Assembly (NCBI GenBank): GCA_902490355.1
Contig: CABUDN010000009.1
Span: 1 to 28,835 of the forward strand
Length of the DNA: 28,835 nt
Direction of reading: 5' to 3'
From: an uncultured Oscillibacter sp.
GTDB lineage: Bacteria > Bacillota > Clostridia > Oscillospirales > Oscillospiraceae
Shown here: piece by piece, positions 15,038 through 22,029 of the stretch
Layout: each line of letters opens with the position of its first letter
How positions within the stretch are numbered: the first letter of the stretch is position 1
Translations under genes and position numbers: made by a program
The notes under the pieces: model-generated
What the model saw: only the letters and a program-made list of their open reading frames with translations
What the model was told of the DNA's origin: nothing
Database searches by the model: none

Positions 15038-15735
15038 GTGCTGATCCTTTCAAAAATGATTTGCTGGCGCAGATACAGGTTGGCAACGGCCAGCGTTACC
15101 GCCTGGCTGCTCCGGCTGTTCTTCATCAGGCTGGCGATATTCTGGCAGGTGGTCTCGCTGTCGCCGTACACTTTCTCCATCAGGACCCGCTCACTGGGGA
15201 GGGAGAAGACATCCTGCTCCACACATTTGATGATCTCCGCAGTGGAAAGCAGGGCCTGCCGGGAAAGCCGCATGACGCGGGATTCATAGTCGGTCCGGCG
15301 GTCTTTGCGAAACAGCTTCAGCGCCTGCCTGACTGAAACCCGACGGCTGAATACCAGCTTCATAAACGATACGCCGCGCACCAGGGCAGAGCCGCTGGTG
15401 GGGATGATGCCCAGGGAACTCAACAGATCATACAGCGCATCGTATTCGGTCTCCCCGCAGCCGGAAACCAGCAGGCCGCGGGTAAGCAGGCGGTTCACGC
15501 AGTCATCCCAGGGCCGGCTGACAGCACCGCCCATAGATGAGGCCAGCTTATCGCACTGAAAAGAAATATCCTCCCATTTGGAGATCCGCCAATTCAGGGC
15601 AGTCCAAACGACCAGCTCCTGCATATCCACCATGTAGGGCTGACCGCCAAGGCGGATGACCGGGCAGGACCGGCCACAGCCATTTGTTTGCCGCTCCAGA
15701 CGGCCGATTGCAGTATATAAGGTTTTCTGTTCCAT
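15034..15735 (-). CDS. Hypothetical protein, mostly helical (233 aa)
   Basis: ATG 15735 follows AAAGGAGG. The N-terminal third includes LGGQPYMVDMQELVVWTALN and WEDISFQCDKLASSMG. The middle, VNRLLTRGLLVSGCGETEYDALYDLL, looks like a winged-helix-type segment, in which a hydrophobic wing follows RLLxRGLLV. The C-terminus is helical (LMKNSRSSQAVTLAVANLYL). It may be a DNA-binding or regulatory protein, but this is inference. It lies between the sigma-like factor and the membrane protein in one operon, a layout compatible with a sigma/regulator/membrane-sensor set. Confidence 0.68.
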   Translation of the reverse strand: MEQKTLYTAIGRLERQTNGCGRSCPVIRLGGQPYMVDMQELVVWTALNWRISKWEDISFQCDKLASSMGGAVSRPWDDCVNRLLTRGLLVSGCGETEYDALYDLLSSLGIIPTSGSALVRGVSFMKLVFSRRVSVRQALKLFRKDRRTDYESRVMRLSRQALLSTAEIIKCVEQDVFSLPSERVLMEKVYGDSETTCQNIASLMKNSRSSQAVTLAVANLYLRQQIIFERIST

Positions 15736-15795
15736 CGATCAATGCCTCCTTTTTATATATCCTTTACTGCAGGAAGGCCGTGGTTTTCAACAAAT

Positions 15796-16371
15796 TCAAA
15801 GCAAGCTTGCCAGAAAGCGGGGGTCGCTGCGCAGTTTGGCGGCTGAGCGCGAGATCCATGCACCCACATGGGAGGGCGGAACCTGGTAGAGTTCCGCAAT
15901 ATCCGTGACCCGCATCCCCTGAAGCTTGAGCGCCAGGGCTTCGATCCCAAGCCGGGCCACACCGTCATAGTCCTGCTTGCTGGCCTCCAGAAGCGACAGC
16001 GTTTCCATCAGGGACACCTGAGCGTCAAATACATCGGACTGCGGCTCCAGGGCCTCGCCATCAGCGGCCAGTTCCCCATGCTCCCCAATAATGAGCCGGC
16101 TGAACATCTTGCCCCTGTTGCAGATCGTCCGGCAATAGGACAGAAGCCCATTTTTTACGACTGTTTTGGCGTAAGTAGTAAACTGCGCCCGCCCATCCTC
16201 CTTATAGGTGGTCGCGGCTTTGCAGAGCCAGACGCACCCCTCCTGGAACAGATCGCTGTACTCCAGGCCGCAGATAGTCGGATTCACATGGATATAATCG
16301 CAGATCACCCAATGCACCACCGGCAGGTTTTGAGCAACGAGTTCCTGCTGCTGTTTCGTCAGGCTGGTCAT
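15796..16371 (-). CDS. Sigma-70-family RNA polymerase sigma factor (191 aa)
   Basis: Region 2 is clear at residues about 25-85: PTICGLEYSDLFQEGCVWLC (region 2.2-like, core RNA polymerase binding), then AQFTTYAKTVVKNGLLSYCR (regions 2.3/2.4, -10 melting and recognition). Region 4 is an HTH at about 140-180 (IEALALKLQGMRVTDIAELY, VPPSHVGAWISRSAAKL). Region 3 is short or absent, as in small alternative sigma factors. GGAGG precedes ATG 16371. The gene is in an operon with the zinc-finger and membrane genes. It likely directs element-specific transcription; the promoter it recognises is unknown. Confidence 0.85.
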   Translation of the reverse strand: MTSLTKQQQELVAQNLPVVHWVICDYIHVNPTICGLEYSDLFQEGCVWLCKAATTYKEDGRAQFTTYAKTVVKNGLLSYCRTICNRGKMFSRLIIGEHGELAADGEALEPQSDVFDAQVSLMETLSLLEASKQDYDGVARLGIEALALKLQGMRVTDIAELYQVPPSHVGAWISRSAAKLRSDPRFLASLL

Positions 16372-16385
16372 TTGCTCACCTCCCG

Positions 16386-16802
16386 TCAGGCTGCCGCCTG
16401 TCCGGCGGCAAGAGGAGCTGAGGCCTGCCTGCAGAGGCGGACGACCTCATCGCACATCCATTCGGAAAACTGGCCGATATGGGCCTGCCGTTCATCCAGC
16501 CCCAGCTTCGCCTGGAGCCAGATGTAGACCTCCCATTTTTCCATGTGCCGGCTCTGCCGCAGCTGCTCCAATGCCCGGTGCGCCAAAATGCGCTTGTGCC
16601 GGAGATCTCCATTTGCCAAAGTGCCCATAGGCCGGTGCGTCCTGTCATGGGCGCTCACATAGGCATCGCAGGCGGGCCAGCGGTCGCAGAGATAGAGAAA
16701 TTTCCCCTGGGACCGGCGGTTCAAGCCGTAAACCACGCTGGCCGGACGGAGGGAGGCATTGGCATGGCAATAAGGACATTTGATCGGTTTTTGCTTCATC
16801 AT
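16386..16802 (-). CDS. DUF3268-type zinc-finger protein (138 aa)
   Basis: The protein begins KPIKCPYCHANASLRPASVV and YGLNRR, followed by YLCDRWPACDAYVSAHDRT, the four-Cys zinc-finger arrangement of DUF3268 (PF11672). The family sequence RPMGTLANGDLRHKRILAHRA comes next. The C-terminal half (YIWLQAKLGLDERQAHIGQF) also fits. The family is frequent in phages and integrative elements and presumably binds nucleic acid. ATG 16802 (MM) follows GGAGG; the ribosome binding site sits directly behind a stem-loop. It ends 14 nt before the sigma factor start. Confidence 0.86.
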   Translation of the reverse strand: MMKQKPIKCPYCHANASLRPASVVYGLNRRSQGKFLYLCDRWPACDAYVSAHDRTHRPMGTLANGDLRHKRILAHRALEQLRQSRHMEKWEVYIWLQAKLGLDERQAHIGQFSEWMCDEVVRLCRQASAPLAAGQAAA

Positions 16803-16815
16803 AAAATCATCACCT

Positions 16816-16852
16816 CCAAAGACGCGCCAAAGGCGGCGCGATGGCGTCTTTC
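16816..16852 (-). terminator. Possible terminator or stem-loop upstream of the zinc-finger gene
   Basis: On the minus strand, AAAGACGC and GCGTCTTT arms with inner GCC/GGC pairing form a long hairpin. It ends in TCTTT directly before the GGAGG site of the gene starting at 16802. The T-run is short, so termination would be partial. Confidence 0.45.
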
Positions 16853-16862
16853 TGTGTAAAAA

Positions 16863-17210
16863 TCAGCTGTTCTGGCTGCAGCTGAGGTCCAGACAAAGCT
16901 GCCTGAGCGTACATGCGGAAGGGTCCGGCGTATGCCATTCGATGTACTTGGAAAAAGCGGCGTCAAAAGAGCGGTGCGACAGAACGGCACTGCACTCGGC
17001 GGGCTCTACTTCCTCACCAGTCAGTTCATGGATGGTTTCCGCAGGCAGAAGCATGACCTGCCCGCACTCATCCACTGTCAGCAGGAATCCGGAACAGGGC
17101 TTTTCCCGGCCATACATACAGGCATCGCAGCCACAGCTGACAAAGATGGCATTGCGCCAGTTCCCACGGACGGCCCGCAGAAAGGAATAAAATTTGCAGG
17201 ATGTTTTCAT
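16863..17210 (-). CDS. Hypothetical Cys-rich protein (115 aa)
   Basis: ATG 17210 is preceded by GGAGG at 7 nt. Eight cysteines are visible in about 115 residues, including a CGCDAC cluster, PCSGF, AECSAV and a C-terminal CTLRQLCLDLSC; the spacing suggests metal binding, but no recognised family pattern results. Residues 60-75 contain an AETIHELTGEEVEP helix. No signal peptide or membrane segment is present. It follows a strong terminator after the pilin gene, with about 35 nt to its start, and probably heads the operon to 14534. Confidence 0.66.
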   Translation of the reverse strand: MKTSCKFYSFLRAVRGNWRNAIFVSCGCDACMYGREKPCSGFLLTVDECGQVMLLPAETIHELTGEEVEPAECSAVLSHRSFDAAFSKYIEWHTPDPSACTLRQLCLDLSCSQNS

Positions 17211-17243
17211 CCTCTACCTCCAATAGTCGTTTTTTGAGAAAAT

Positions 17244-17288
17244 AAAAAAGCGGGGACCAGCTGCAGATGTCCACAGGCTGATCCCCGC
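17244..17288 (-). terminator. Strong intrinsic terminator after the pilin-like gene
   Basis: On the minus strand, GCGGGGATCAGC pairs with GCTGGTCCCCGC (one G-T step), followed by TTTTTTATTTT. It separates the Tad block from the sigma-factor operon. Confidence 0.93.
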
Positions 17289-17313
17289 TGACGGCATTTA
17301 AGCGAACAAGCCC

Positions 17314-17544
17314 TTAGTTGGCCGCGCCAAACAGGCCCTCGATCTCCTGCGTGATCCGGGGGATGACCGTATCGTTGAAGATGAGGGTCAGGGCCGCCAG
17401 CAGCAGGGCGCCCAGCACAACGGCGATGATGATTTTGACCGCATCAGAGATGTAGAAATCGCCGCGCTGGTTGGAGAGCGCCATACGGGCCCGAAGCGCG
17501 AGGCCGTTCGCTTTGCTGCGGATGCAGCTGGTAAACTTCTTCAT
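17314..17544 (-). CDS. Short Flp-like pilin or DUF6133-like membrane protein (76 aa)
   Basis: This is a small protein with a basic N-terminus (MKKFTSCIRSKANGLALRAR), an NQRGDFYISDAVK junction and one hydrophobic helix (IIIAVVLGALLLAALTLIF), ending NDTVIPRITQEIEGLFG. Size, topology and position after tadC fit a Flp-type major pilin cleaved by the prepilin peptidase at 24376-24885. The RG-D/E motif before the helix also occurs in both TadE-like proteins here. I also recall such proteins as DUF6133 in clostridial elements. AGGAGG precedes ATG 17544, and a strong terminator follows. Confidence 0.75.
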   Translation of the reverse strand: MKKFTSCIRSKANGLALRARMALSNQRGDFYISDAVKIIIAVVLGALLLAALTLIFNDTVIPRITQEIEGLFGAAN

Positions 17545-17595
17545 GGAAATACCTCCTGTAAATGTGATATTGGATTTTGGTATGGTTATGGCCGG

Positions 17596-17742
17596 TCAGG
17601 ACCGGCGGATAGGCTTGAGCAGGCTGTTTTTGTTGGAGCGGGGCCTGTCCGGATACGCTTTCGGCTTCTGGCGCAAAAGCCACCGGAACCGGCGCCGCCG
17701 CCCATCTTCGCCGTCAGGCGGAATATATTTTTTCTTCGACAT
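17596..17742 (-). CDS. Small basic protein (48 aa)
   Basis: The ORF starts at ATG 17742 (MSKKKYIPPDGEDG) with AGGAG at good spacing and ends KPIRRS. It is Arg/Lys-rich (RRRRFRWLLRQK, PDRPRSNKN) with no hydrophobic helix. It lies between tadC and the pilin gene, downstream of a 13-bp perfect stem-loop. Short basic proteins in this position may be assembly or regulatory accessories, but function cannot be inferred. Confidence 0.5.
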   Translation of the reverse strand: MSKKKYIPPDGEDGRRRRFRWLLRQKPKAYPDRPRSNKNSLLKPIRRS

Positions 17743-17769
17743 GGATTTCTCCTGTTCAGACGGTAGGTT

Positions 17770-17799
17770 CAGGGCCGGCCTGAGAGCAGGCCGGCCCTG
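17770..17799. repeat. Perfect 13-bp inverted repeat (very stable hairpin)
   Basis: CAGGGCCGGCCTG and CAGGCCGGCCCTG flank a 4-nt loop (AGAG). Neither strand has a following T-run, so it is not a standard intrinsic terminator. It lies between tadC and the pilin-related small genes and might be an mRNA processing or stabilising element. Confidence 0.8.
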
Positions 17800-17905
17800 G
17801 GGAAATGGATGGAAGGCAGCCGGCATAGCGGCTGCTATGGGAACCCACTGCGGTACAAAACATCACCTCCATCGCAGATTCGCCCCGGGTAGGAGCGGGT
17901 ATATG

Positions 17906-17930
17906 GAAAGCCCACACCAGAGGCGTGGGC
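17906..17930 (-). terminator. Weak terminator after tadC
   Basis: On the minus strand, GCCCACGCC pairs with GGTGTGGGC (one G-T), followed only by TTTCC. It is immediately downstream of the tadC stop codon at 17940. Confidence 0.45.
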
Positions 17931-17939
17931 GGATACCTG

Positions 17940-18818
17940 TCAGCCGAAGAAAGCGCCCAGGGAACTCATGACCTCGGTGCAGAGGACCACCAGATAGATG
18001 ATCATAATGCAAATGAGCATCATCATGGAGTAACGCTGGATCTTCTTGGGGCGCTTGGCTGCTTCTTTTTTCAGATTGTTCTGCTCGATCTGCCTCATAT
18101 CAAAGCAGATCATCTTGAAGTACATCCGCTGGTCATCGCCGCGAAGCACGCCAATCAGGCCGCAGATCACATCGGACAGCATAGGGCTGCCAATGCGGGT
18201 CACAAAATGGATCAGGGCGTTTTCATAGTTGCCGGTTTTCATATCGGCAATGGTCTGGTCCAGTTCCGCGCCGAAGTCCTTGCCTGCTACCCGGCGGTAG
18301 GAAGTCAGGATCTTCAGCACATCCCGGTCGTTCTCCAGGTTTTGCCCAATGGTCAGGGCGAACCGGGGAATTTCGCTTTCAATGAGCTTGCGGCGCTTCT
18401 TGACGAAATCAAAGACACTGTAATAGGTCGAGAACCACAGTGCCACCGCAAGCCCGATCAGCACGGGAACCATCAGCGGCACCAGAAACACCATCAGGAC
18501 AGAGCAGAGGCCGACGGCGCCCGCCGTGACCCAAGCCCGGGCCGTGTAGATCTCCGGCGTCAGTTCCAGGCCGGCAATATCCAGCGCCCGCTGCAGCTTG
18601 TTCCGCTTGAGCTTATCCAGCTTCAGGTACGGAGCGATCAACCCGGCGATTTTGGTGATGTAGACATCCAGCAGTTTCTCGGCCTTTACGCCCTGCTGCT
18701 TGCGGGCCAGCATCATCATGCGGGAGGTCTTCTTTGTGGGAATATCCACAAAGGCGCAGGTCAGGTTGTAGGTGGCAAAACCAAAGAAGATGATCGCCAC
18801 AAGTGCCAAAAGGGTCAT
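17940..18818 (-). CDS. tadC: TadC-like inner-membrane platform protein (292 aa)
   Basis: This is a T2SS-F type membrane protein that, with TadB, forms the platform for pilus or pseudopilus assembly. A first helix at the N-terminus (LLALVAIIFFGFATYNL) is followed by a cytoplasmic stretch. Two further hydrophobic helices come next (AVGLCSVLMVFLVPLMVPVL), and a C-terminal helix ends the protein (MMMLICIMIIYLVVLC). The F-domain core is seen in SEIPRFALTIGQNLENDRD and YRRVAGKDFGAELDQTIADM. The start overlaps the tadB stop by 4 nt (ATGA). Length and gene order match clostridial tad loci. Confidence 0.87.
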   Translation of the reverse strand: MTLLALVAIIFFGFATYNLTCAFVDIPTKKTSRMMMLARKQQGVKAEKLLDVYITKIAGLIAPYLKLDKLKRNKLQRALDIAGLELTPEIYTARAWVTAGAVGLCSVLMVFLVPLMVPVLIGLAVALWFSTYYSVFDFVKKRRKLIESEIPRFALTIGQNLENDRDVLKILTSYRRVAGKDFGAELDQTIADMKTGNYENALIHFVTRIGSPMLSDVICGLIGVLRGDDQRMYFKMICFDMRQIEQNNLKKEAAKRPKKIQRYSMMMLICIMIIYLVVLCTEVMSSLGAFFG

Positions 18819-19747
18819 GCGCCGTCACCTCCGTATTCAATGGGCTTGCTCAGCTTCATGATCTGCGTCAGGGCAAAGAGAATGATGGCCGCGCAGATCG
18901 CCAGGGCAATTTTGCCGGGTGTGGTGAAGATGAGCGTATGGAACCAGTCTTCGTTGAGGAAGTAAAGCAGCGGCACATTGGCGACCACCAGGAACATCAT
19001 CGTGATGGCCTCACGGCGCGGGCCCTGCATCATGGCCTCCAGTTCAGACTGCACCACTCGCACATCGCTGAACTTCTGGGCGATGGTGGGCAGTGTGTTT
19101 TTCATGGAGCGGTCAGACTGGCACTGAATGAGGATGTTGCACCACTCATGAAATACCCGGTTGGGGACCTTCATCTTCAGCGAGTTGATGGCGCTGGTCA
19201 GGTTGGCGTTGATCAGTTCCGCCTCGTACACAAACGCCTCGAAGTTGGCCTTCACCGGCTCATTGATGTAGGGCAGGTTTTCCTTGACTGCCCGGATCAG
19301 GTCCTCCGTGCGAAGGTAGGAGGTGGTGATGATGGAGATAGCGGTCTCCAGTTCCTCATTCAGATGCTTCTTGTAGCTGGCGGCTGTGCTTCGCAGATAC
19401 CAGATGGGGGCCAGTGAAAAGCCAATGCCCAGGATCGGCACCATATACACATTGTTGATGAGCAGCGCCAGCACAGCGCCCACCGCAAACAGGATCAGCG
19501 ACAGCCGCTTGACCGCCTCATAGCGGTCGGAGCGGCCGGTGCCTTTCAAAATCTGTTTCAGCTCATAGTCCTGGTTGAAGAAGCCCTTGGCGGGCGTACC
19601 CATCAGGACATTGAGTTCGTCAGACAGAGTGGCTGCCTTGCGCTGGGAGCGGAACAGGGCGTCGATGAAATCCCCCGGCCGCACGCCGAACAGGGCCAGG
19701 AGGCCCGCGCTGATCAGCGCAAAGCAAATGATGTAGATCCACTGCAA
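18815..19747 (-). CDS. tadB: TadB-like inner-membrane platform protein (310 aa)
   Basis: This T2SS-F family protein is paired with TadC. An N-terminal helix (IYIICFALISAGLLALFGV) leads to a cytoplasmic region. A central hydrophobic pair follows (LILFAVGAVLALLINNVYMV), then the F domain (LNEELETAISIITTSYLRTE) and two C-terminal helices (EAITMMFLVVANVPLLYFL, KIALAICAAIILFALTQI). The best start is TTG 19747, with AAGGAGG upstream and 3 nt after the tadA stop. It is presumed to interact with the TadA motor and TadC. Confidence 0.87.
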   Translation of the reverse strand: MQWIYIICFALISAGLLALFGVRPGDFIDALFRSQRKAATLSDELNVLMGTPAKGFFNQDYELKQILKGTGRSDRYEAVKRLSLILFAVGAVLALLINNVYMVPILGIGFSLAPIWYLRSTAASYKKHLNEELETAISIITTSYLRTEDLIRAVKENLPYINEPVKANFEAFVYEAELINANLTSAINSLKMKVPNRVFHEWCNILIQCQSDRSMKNTLPTIAQKFSDVRVVQSELEAMMQGPRREAITMMFLVVANVPLLYFLNEDWFHTLIFTTPGKIALAICAAIILFALTQIMKLSKPIEYGGDGA

Positions 19748-19750
19748 CCT

Positions 19751-21127
19751 TTAATCCACCTCCTTCGGGGCGTCCATGAACTCCGCCAGCTCCTTATTGG
19801 AGATGCCGTTGTCAAGGAGCCGTTTTTTCAAAGTATCCGAGATCAGGCCCACCTTCCGGTGATGGCCTACCACATGGACCTCGCCCTTTTCATCGGTCAC
19901 ATTGTCCTCCACCTCAAACTTGTAGAGTGTGTGGGAAATGAGCTGCCCGTCCCGGTAGTCCTCGCCCTCCAGAATCTCCATGATCTTACGGGAACGGTCT
20001 TCCAGCTGCTTGGTAAATACCACGATGGGATAGGCCTCTACCATGATCTCCATGAGCACGGCATCGTCCATGCTGTATTTGCGCTTGGCGAGGGTCATCA
20101 TCCTGCGGTAAGTGCTGTTGCAGGAGTTGGAGTGGATGGTGGTGCAGACGGTATGGCCGGTACGGGAACTCTCGGCGGCCGACAGGCTTTCCGCGGCGGA
20201 CCGCATCTCGCCGACACCGATGACATTGGGGTGCTTGCGCAGCACACGCTCCAAGAGGAAGTCCTGGTTGATGTTCAGCGCCGGATTTTCGCTGGGCCGG
20301 GTCAGTAGGTGGATGACGGAATTTAAGATATTCCCGTTTTCATCCCGCTTGACCAGATCAAATTCGCGGCTGCCTTCTTCTATGGTGATAAGGCGCTGGT
20401 TGTTGGGTACATTGGAGAGCAGCCAGGCCATGATGGTGGTCTTGCCGGAGCCGGTGGAGCCCGCGATGCACACGCTGACGCCATACCGGATGCAGGCCAT
20501 CAGGAAGTGAAGCATCTCTGCGGTGGCGCTGCCGGAATCGAGCAGCTTCTGCTCGGAGACCGTCTGCTGGTTGACAATACGGATGGAGGCATTGATCCCT
20601 ACATCCGGGTCCACAATGGGCGTCTTGTCCACAGAGATACGGATATTTTTGTCCAGAAAGCCCACCACACTGGGCATGGTGTCGTCAATGACCATGCCGC
20701 AGGCGTTGAGCATACGGCGCACCACATCAATGGCGTGCTGCGGGGAGGAAAACTTGTCCGGGATCTTGATGCTGCGCCCGCCGGCCTCGATCACTTCGAT
20801 GTCGTTGTAGGCGTTGATGTTGACTTCCTCAATGCCGGGCTTGTAGATCCATTTCTTGAGGAAGGAGTAACCGGCCATATCCTCATAGAGCTTTTCACAC
20901 AGTTCCTCGGTGGTCAGCCCCTCAATGGCGTATTTCCGCTTGACGATGTACTGCACCATCAGCTCTTTGAGCAGTGTGGTGGCCCGCTCGGCGTTGCCCT
21001 CGCCGGCCTCGGCAATGGTGGAGGCGTGATTTTCAGCAAAATACCGCTGCACATCCTCCAGCACCTGGTCATAGGTCAGGTCCTGGTTGGCCACCGGCGC
21101 GAAGAATATGTCGTTGAGATTATTCAT
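19751..21127 (-). CDS. tadA: TadA/CpaF-type secretion ATPase (458 aa)
   Basis: This is the hexameric motor that hydrolyses ATP to drive Tad/Flp pilus assembly. Visible motifs are Walker A GSTGSGKT (residues about 223-230), an Asp-box-like EEGSREFDL (about 250), a Walker B-like NVIGVGEMRS (about 301-310) and a His box TGHTVCTTIHSNS (about 323-335). The N-terminal domain contains LTTEELCEKLYEDMAGYSFL and GIEEVNINAYNDIEVI, typical of CpaF. ATG 21127 overlaps the cpaE stop by 8 nt and has AGGAGG upstream; longer frames read into cpaE. The length is near the family's usual size. Confidence 0.95.
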   Translation of the reverse strand: MNNLNDIFFAPVANQDLTYDQVLEDVQRYFAENHASTIAEAGEGNAERATTLLKELMVQYIVKRKYAIEGLTTEELCEKLYEDMAGYSFLKKWIYKPGIEEVNINAYNDIEVIEAGGRSIKIPDKFSSPQHAIDVVRRMLNACGMVIDDTMPSVVGFLDKNIRISVDKTPIVDPDVGINASIRIVNQQTVSEQKLLDSGSATAEMLHFLMACIRYGVSVCIAGSTGSGKTTIMAWLLSNVPNNQRLITIEEGSREFDLVKRDENGNILNSVIHLLTRPSENPALNINQDFLLERVLRKHPNVIGVGEMRSAAESLSAAESSRTGHTVCTTIHSNSCNSTYRRMMTLAKRKYSMDDAVLMEIMVEAYPIVVFTKQLEDRSRKIMEILEGEDYRDGQLISHTLYKFEVEDNVTDEKGEVHVVGHHRKVGLISDTLKKRLLDNGISNKELAEFMDAPKEVD

Positions 21128-21923
21128 CGGCGTCATCCTCCTCGAACTCGTCCTCGTCGTCCGCGTCCTCTGCCGCCTGCTCGGCCAGCTCCATCTGCTC
21201 CAAAGCGTCCAGCACCTTGTTGAGCGAGGCGGTGTACTTGGGATTGCAGTATTTGATGGCCTGGAACATCCCTCCTTCGGTGGCGCAGCGGTCAATTTCC
21301 TTGCCGTAGGGCAGCAGCCCATCCCAACCGCCGATGATATAGCCCATCTCATCCAGAGCGTGGAAGGGGCGGGCCATGCCGGCAAAAGTTATGTGCCGGT
21401 CATAATGGAACCGGCCATCTACCAGCAGGGGCTGATGGGCTTTCAGATAGTTGACACCCTTTAAGTCGGGGGTAAGCAGGCGGATGACCAGATCACCGGA
21501 CTCGATTGCTGCCGGAGTGAACACATTGGTCATGCTGGAACTGCAGTCCAGAATGACGAAATCCACCAGCCTGGCGGCGGCGTTGACCAGCTGGAGTACC
21601 ATGGCGTATTTGATTTCCGGATAACTCAGCGGATTCTCACCGGCGGAATAACCCATCAGGCCGATGAAGGGATAGCTTTTGAGCACCGTGACATGGCTTG
21701 CCACCAGAGAGGTGTCGATCTCTACGCTGCTCAGGACCTGCCCCACCGAGGCATTGGTCTGAATGATCTGCTCCGGCAGCCAGACCGGGAGCATGGGGAC
21801 GCTGATTTCCGCATTGATGATGATGGCTTTCCGCTTGTCGCGGGTCAGGGCTTTTGCCAGGATACAGGAAAACATGCTTTTCCCGCTCCCCGGACTGCCC
21901 CAGACGGTAATGACTTTTCCCAT
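21120..21923 (-). CDS. cpaE: CpaE-like (TadZ-type) P-loop ATPase (267 aa)
   Basis: The N-terminus KVITVWGSPGSGKSMFSCIL is a P-loop, followed by IIINAEISVPMLPVWL. A Walker B-like strand is seen in LVDFVILDCSSSMTNV. This arrangement and the position directly before tadA fit CpaE/TadZ, the ParA-related protein that localises Tad machinery. The canonical deviant Walker A lysine (KGGxGK) is absent, so it is a divergent member. The C-terminus is strongly acidic (AEDADDEDEFEEDDADE). AAAGGAG precedes ATG 21923; a 45-nt longer frame lacks support. It is separated from cpaB by an inserted opposite-strand gene. Confidence 0.8.
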   Translation of the reverse strand: MGKVITVWGSPGSGKSMFSCILAKALTRDKRKAIIINAEISVPMLPVWLPEQIIQTNASVGQVLSSVEIDTSLVASHVTVLKSYPFIGLMGYSAGENPLSYPEIKYAMVLQLVNAAARLVDFVILDCSSSMTNVFTPAAIESGDLVIRLLTPDLKGVNYLKAHQPLLVDGRFHYDRHITFAGMARPFHALDEMGYIIGGWDGLLPYGKEIDRCATEGGMFQAIKYCNPKYTASLNKVLDALEQMELAEQAAEDADDEDEFEEDDADE

Positions 21924-21936
21924 AGGAAGCTCCTTT

Positions 21937-21957
21937 CCCAAGGGCGGAATGCCCTTG
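21937..21957. repeat. Small inverted repeat upstream of cpaE
   Basis: CAAGGGC / GCCCTTG with a 5-nt spacer sits about 15 nt before the cpaE start. Its right arm touches the -35 element of the opposite-strand gene. It may be a stem-loop in the cpaE leader or an operator. Confidence 0.4.
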
Positions 21958-21982
21958 ACTTTTTGCAAAACAAATGTATAAT
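21955..21982 (+). promoter_or_regulatory. Sigma-A promoter of the AAA-ATPase cassette
   Basis: TTGACT (21955-21960) and a perfect TATAAT (21977-21982) are separated by 16 nt. They lie about 48 nt upstream of ATG 22030, in the only AT-rich patch of this part of the Tad block. Confidence 0.8.
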
Positions 21983-21986
21983 ATAA

Positions 21987-22016
21987 GATAGATTATCATA
22001 AAATAGATTATGATAA
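21987..22016 (+). promoter_or_regulatory. Palindrome and tandem 15-nt repeat after the promoter (operator candidate)
   Basis: TTATCATA (21993-22000) and TATGATAA (22009-22016) form an inverted repeat. The same stretch can be read as two near-identical 15-nt units, TAGATTAT(C/G)ATAAA. Placement just downstream of the -10 box is typical for a repressor site. Confidence 0.6.
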
Positions 22017-22029
22017 AGGAGGCGTTAAC

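Noticed and set aside
17756..17863. 35-codon minus-strand ORF after tadC
   Set aside because: Its ATG is only 2 nt from the GGAGG site and the frame runs through the 13-bp hairpin; the product has no recognisable features.
17925..18965. Plus-strand frame opposite tadC and the end of tadB
   Set aside because: It is a His/Gln/Asp-rich shadow; the minus strand encodes membrane platform proteins with correct order and overlaps.
21128..21385. N-terminal extension of the TadA frame
   Set aside because: The extra residues are a frame-shifted reading of the cpaE 3' end; the ATG at 21127 with AGGAGG and 8-nt overlap is the better start.
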